A DNA stretch of 64,000 nt, from the NCBI GenBank assembly GCA_030949825.1, contig JAUZSC010000034.1, positions 1-64,000 of the forward strand. The letters run 5' to 3'. The notes under the pieces are model-generated. The model had not been told where the DNA came from. It made no database searches and saw only the letters and a program-made list of their open reading frames with translations. Numbering within the stretch: position 1 is the first letter of the stretch; the number at the start of each line of letters is the position of its first letter. The translations under genes were made by a program, and so were the position numbers. Source of the DNA: Sulfurimonas sp. (GTDB lineage Bacteria > Campylobacterota > Campylobacteria > Campylobacterales > Sulfurimonadaceae). Positions 60,775 to 64,000 of this stretch are shown in pieces.

Positions 60775-61953
60775 ATGATAACTAAACGAGTAAATACTCT
60801 CTCAGAATCTATAACAATTGCTATTACAACACTTGCTCAAGAACTCAAAGCAGAGGGTAAAAATATACTTAGCTTCTCTGCTGGTGAGCCTGATTTTGAT
60901 ACACCTCAAGTTATTAAAGAGGCAGCCATTAAAGCTATAAATGAAGGTTTTACTAAATATACTGCAGTCGATGGTATTGCTGAGCTTAAAACTACAATTG
61001 CTAACAAACTCAAGCGTGATAACAAGCTTACATATGCTCCCAATCAAATTATTGCAAACAATGGTGCAAAACACTCACTCTTTAATTTATTTTCAGCAAC
61101 TATACAAGAAGGCGACGAAGTAATTATTCCGGCACCTTATTGGGTTACTTATCCTGAACTTGTTAAATACTGTGGAGGAGTTGTTGTTGAAATTCAAACA
61201 CACGACACAAGTTCTTTTAAAATTACTCCCGAGCAATTAAAATCTGCACTTACTAAAAACACTAAAATGTTAGTTTTAACATCACCATCAAATCCAACTG
61301 GATCAATCTATTCAAAAGAAGAATTAACAGCTCTTGGTAAAGTTCTTGAGGGAACTGATGTTATCGTTGCAAGTGATGAAATGTATGAAAAACTCATCTA
61401 TAAAGGTACATTCACTTCAACAGCTTCTGTTAGTGAAGATATGTTCAAACGTACTGTGACTATCAATGGCTTAAGTAAATCTGTGGCAATGACAGGTTGG
61501 AGATTCGGCTATATGGCTGCCCATAACACAGAGCTTATACAAGCGACTAAAAAGTTACAGAGCCAAAGTACATCTAATATTAATTCTATCACACAAAAAG
61601 CCGCTGTAGTTGCCTTAAATGGTGATGCAGATGCCGATATAGAAATGATGCGAAAAGAATTTATAAAAAGACGGGATGAAGCAGTTTTACTATTTAACAA
61701 GATTGATGGTCTGAGTGTACTTTGTCCAGATGGTGCTTTTTATCTTTTTGTAAATATTCAAAAAGTGAGTTCCGACTCTCTTAGCTTTGCTAAAAAATTA
61801 TTAGCAGAACAAGAGGTAGCAGTTGTTCCAGGTGTAGCTTTTGGGAGTGAAGGTTACTTTAGATTTAGTTTTGCGACAGATATACAGAGTATTATAACTG
61901 GAATAGATAGAATTGAAAAGTTTGTAGAGAGTTTAAAAAAAAGTATAAAGTAG
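60775..61953 (+). CDS. aspartate aminotransferase (class I, AspB type)
   Basis: PLP-dependent transaminase linking oxaloacetate and aspartate. 392 residues. Substrate loop SFSAGEPDFDTPQ, the NPTGS segment, and the PLP-binding Lys in NGLSKSVAMTGWRFGY are all present; C-terminal Arg region FRFSFATD binds the alpha-carboxylate. AAGGAAT precedes the ATG. Oxaloacetate supply from the mdh genes would make this the outlet to aspartate. Confidence 0.95.
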   Translation: MITKRVNTLSESITIAITTLAQELKAEGKNILSFSAGEPDFDTPQVIKEAAIKAINEGFTKYTAVDGIAELKTTIANKLKRDNKLTYAPNQIIANNGAKHSLFNLFSATIQEGDEVIIPAPYWVTYPELVKYCGGVVVEIQTHDTSSFKITPEQLKSALTKNTKMLVLTSPSNPTGSIYSKEELTALGKVLEGTDVIVASDEMYEKLIYKGTFTSTASVSEDMFKRTVTINGLSKSVAMTGWRFGYMAAHNTELIQATKKLQSQSTSNINSITQKAAVVALNGDADADIEMMRKEFIKRRDEAVLLFNKIDGLSVLCPDGAFYLFVNIQKVSSDSLSFAKKLLAEQEVAVVPGVAFGSEGYFRFSFATDIQSIITGIDRIEKFVESLKKSIK

Positions 61954-61960
61954 TTTAAAA

Positions 61961-62164
61961 CTACTTTATAGCCTCTAGTGCTTTAATAACATCTTCTAAG
62001 TTATCCATTGGAAGATGTACTTTCCATTCTGGTTCATCAGCATTACCCACTAAAGAAATTCCAATACTAGCAACACTATGACTTCCTTTACCGTACGGCT
62101 CATCAATTTTACTTACTGAAATAACACCTTTTTTCGTTCCACTTAATGCGATTGTTGTACTCAT
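61961..62164 (-). CDS. hypothetical conserved small protein, 67 aa
   Basis: A compact beta-rich protein with C-terminal helix (MDNLEDVIKALEAIK). Good AAGGAA ribosome-binding site. It is convergent with the aminotransferase gene, seven bases away, and downstream of lpxD on the same strand behind a hairpin. I do not recognise the family. Confidence 0.7.
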   Translation of the reverse strand: MSTTIALSGTKKGVISVSKIDEPYGKGSHSVASIGISLVGNADEPEWKVHLPMDNLEDVIKALEAIK

Positions 62165-62190
62165 TTTAAATTCCTTAATTTTATTTCATA

Positions 62191-62212
62191 AAATGAAGGA
62201 AATCCTTCATTT
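62191..62212 (-). terminator. hairpin between lpxD and the 67-aa gene
   Basis: AAATGAAGGA and TCCTTCATTT form a perfect 10-bp stem with a two-base loop; the minus strand continues with TTTATG. Could terminate lpxD transcripts or mask the downstream gene's leader. Confidence 0.5.
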
Positions 62213-62215
62213 AAT

Positions 62216-62275
62216 TTATCACGCTAACGCTATGTTTTGTTCAGCACAAAGCTCATTGCACTAGTGCAATCTTAC
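62216..62275. repeat. short interspersed repeat, copy 2, with 16-bp palindrome
   Basis: GCTAACGCTA (62223-62232) and the following GTTTTGTT...AAAGCTCA segment align with 10945-10985. It ends in the perfect palindrome ATTGCACTAGTGCAAT (62255-62270), just beyond the lpxD stop. Confidence 0.4.
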
Positions 62276-63222
62276 TTCAGTAGTCTAGCAATTTTAACCT
62301 GAAGTTTTAGCCATCTTCTTTGTTCAAGTAATGGAAAACCACCATAAGTTTTACCTGGTTCTTTTATGTCGTTTGTAATTCCACTTCGCGCTGCAAACTG
62401 AGAAAATGGAGCAATGTTTAAGTGACCTGCAAAAGCAGACTGTCCACCAACCACAACATTGCGTCCAAGTGTAGTTGAACCTGCTGTACCTGATTGCGCT
62501 ACAAATACAGAGTATTCGCCAATCTCGCAATTATGTCCAATTTGAACAAGATTATCAATTCGTACACCATGCTTAATAAGAGTACTTCCAAACACAGCTC
62601 TGTCTACACTTACATTACTACCGATTTCAACATCATCTTCTATAATAACATTACCATTTTGATAGATTTTTTTATGTTCACCAAGTGCATTTGTAGCAAA
62701 ACCAAAACCATCAGCACCAATAGCAGTATTTGAATGAATAATACAATCAGTCCCAATAAGACAATCTCTATATACAGTCGTATTTGGATATATAATTGTG
62801 TTATCCCCAATATTAGCTTCCGCTCCAATATACACATGTGCCATAATTGTACAATTTTTACCTATTATTGCACCATTTGCAATCTCGGATTTAGCAGAGA
62901 TTCTGCTACCCTCACCTATCACGGCCAGAGGAAGCGAATCATCTTCGATGAGTGGTGCAAAACTTTTAGAAAGTTCTGCCATTTCCCAGTATGGATTTTT
63001 TACAATGAAGGCTACACATCCTTCAGGAATCTGATCTTGCATTTTTTCATCAATGATAATAGCACCAGCTTTAGATGCTGCTATATTTTTAATGTATTTT
63101 TTATTAGAAACAAAAGATAATTGATTCGATGTAGCATCTGACAAAGTATTCATAGAAATTATTTCTTTATCAACTCCGCTAAACTCAGCTCCAATTATCT
63201 TAGCAATTTCACTTAAAGTCAT
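62272..63222 (-). CDS. lpxD: UDP-3-O-acylglucosamine N-acyltransferase LpxD
   Basis: Third step of lipid A synthesis at the inner membrane. 316 residues: N-terminal uridine-binding domain ([15 protein letters not shown]), then a left-handed beta helix of hexapeptide repeats ([19 protein letters not shown]), catalytic His in [19 protein letters not shown] and the following [10 protein letters not shown]. It follows ilvH by one base on the same strand. Confidence 0.96.
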   Translation of the reverse strand: MTLSEIAKIIGAEFSGVDKEIISMNTLSDATSNQLSFVSNKKYIKNIAASKAGAIIIDEKMQDQIPEGCVAFIVKNPYWEMAELSKSFAPLIEDDSLPLAVIGEGSRISAKSEIANGAIIGKNCTIMAHVYIGAEANIGDNTIIYPNTTVYRDCLIGTDCIIHSNTAIGADGFGFATNALGEHKKIYQNGNVIIEDDVEIGSNVSVDRAVFGSTLIKHGVRIDNLVQIGHNCEIGEYSVFVAQSGTAGSTTLGRNVVVGGQSAFAGHLNIAPFSQFAARSGITNDIKEPGKTYGGFPLLEQRRWLKLQVKIARLLK

Positions 63223-63223
63223 T

Positions 63224-63701
63224 TTATCTCTCTAAGGCTACTGCGCCACTACGAACAATCTCTTTAGGGTTATATCTCTTTATCGCTTTAAGAAAGTTAT
63301 CAACTCTGTGCGGTTCATCTGCTACCATTGCTATGATAACATTTTCACTAGAGTTTACAATTTTTCCATTGTATGCATTACATAAAGTGTCTATCTCAGT
63401 GATATTTTCAGAAAGAGGGAATTTAACAAGTGCCATTTCTTTTTCAACCATATCAGCATGTTCGTACACACGAAGAACAGGTATAAGCTTATGAAGTTGT
63501 TTTGTAATCTGCTCAATCACACGAACTGAACCAGCAGTTACGATTGTTAAACGAGAGTATTTTGTGTCAGGTATTGGAGCAACTGTTAGGGATGTGATAT
63601 TGTATCCACGACCAGAAAAAAAGGTTTGTTATACGAGATAACACACTTGCCTCATTCACAACAATAACTGAAACTACTCTTCTTTCATTACTTTCAGTCA
63701 T
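63224..63701 (-). CDS. ilvH: acetolactate synthase small subunit (one-base frameshift)
   Basis: Regulatory ACT-domain subunit of acetohydroxyacid synthase. About 158 residues once one base of the run 63616-63622 is removed: [41 protein letters not shown], then the visible [17 protein letters not shown] part to GAVALER. Start at 63701 overlaps the ilvB stop as TAATG. The ACT domain would bind valine for feedback control. Without correction only the C-terminal 98 residues are open. Confidence 0.93.
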
Positions 63702-64000
63702 TATTTTGTCTCCTTTTTCTCTAATAACATCATATTAAACAAGCTACCACCTGATGGCACCATCGGCATAACATTTTCCATTCTATGAACGATTACTTCT
63801 ATAAAAGCAACGACATTTTTCTCAACTGCATCTTTGAGTGCTGCGTCGAACTCTTCTTTAGTATTTACTCTATAGCCTATTCCACCAAAAGCTTCTGCTA
63901 ACTTTACGAAATCTGGTTGCACTGATAAGTCTGTTTCACTATGGCGTTTATCATAAAATAATGTTTGCCATTGACGAACCATACCAAGAAAGTTATTATT
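63701..64000 (-). CDS. ilvB: acetolactate synthase large subunit, C-terminal part (runs off the window)
   Basis: The last 99 residues of the thiamine-diphosphate enzyme that starts branched-chain amino-acid synthesis. LGMVRQWQTLFYDKRHSETD is the conserved cofactor-proximal segment, and VMPMVPSGGSLFNMML is the typical end. It overlaps ilvH by one base (TAATG). The 5' part is beyond position 64000. Confidence 0.96.
   Translation of the reverse strand, partial: NNNFLGMVRQWQTLFYDKRHSETDLSVQPDFVKLAEAFGGIGYRVNTKEEFDAALKDAVEKNVVAFIEVIVHRMENVMPMVPSGGSLFNMMLLEKKETK

Noticed and set aside
62734..63120. 128-aa open frame opposite lpxD
   Set aside because: Antisense shadow of the hexapeptide repeat region.

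Overview
The window is AT-rich bacterial chromosome, most likely from the Campylobacterota (Sulfurimonas/Sulfurovum/Arcobacter-like). This is inferred from gene content: a succinyl-CoA synthetase, fumarase, malate dehydrogenase and monomeric isocitrate dehydrogenase block, AcnB, a very long FlgL, a CetB-like energy-taxis PAS protein and a short FtsK. No rRNA is present to confirm it.

Layout. 1-2098 is an almost complete IS1634-like element that cuts a gene. 2411-8754 holds glnS (fused to a YqeY-like tail), ytoQ, a SprT-like protease, tRNA-Glu, RNase P RNA and a TetR regulator with four operator-like palindromes. 8839-16677 is a leftward central-carbon block (sucD, sucC, fumC, two tandem mdh, icd). 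16779-25239 is envelope and secretion: mltG, an AsmA-like giant, a LolC/E permease, secA, lolA. 25591-26404 is a RelE-type toxin-antitoxin pair and a ComEA-like protein. 26459-33932 is an insertion-sequence graveyard: an IS5-type element sits in a DUF4105-like gene, and an IS1634-like element sits inside an IS4-like element that sits inside an IS200-like element, each junction supported by target duplications and restored reading frames.

34306-42705 is the most striking part. An integron integrase gene (intI) has been entered by a 7.4-kb integrative element bounded by an 18-bp direct repeat. The repeat lies in the 3' end of intI, and its presumed 7-bp crossover spacer contains the codon of the catalytic tyrosine. 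The displaced intI 3' end is found intact at the other boundary (42655-42705). The element carries a tyrosine integrase, a Dam-type methylase, a probable restriction endonuclease, a serine recombinase with a res-like array, an unknown 471-residue basic protein and an HTH protein. GATC is nearly absent from it.

42880-58122 is housekeeping: acnB, ftsK, flgL, tRNA-Leu, flgA, ubiX, coaD, tmk, hisS, an FMN-binding glutamate-synthase-like protein, speA and cysE. 58201-60714 is a wrecked CetAB-like energy-taxis pair hit by IS200-like and IS1182-like insertions. 60775-64000 holds an aspartate aminotransferase, lpxD, ilvH and the end of ilvB.

A technical caution runs through the window: about a dozen otherwise intact genes each need removal of exactly one base, almost always in a homopolymer, to read through. 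This one-directional pattern looks like assembly or base-calling error rather than decay, so those genes are described here as probably functional.
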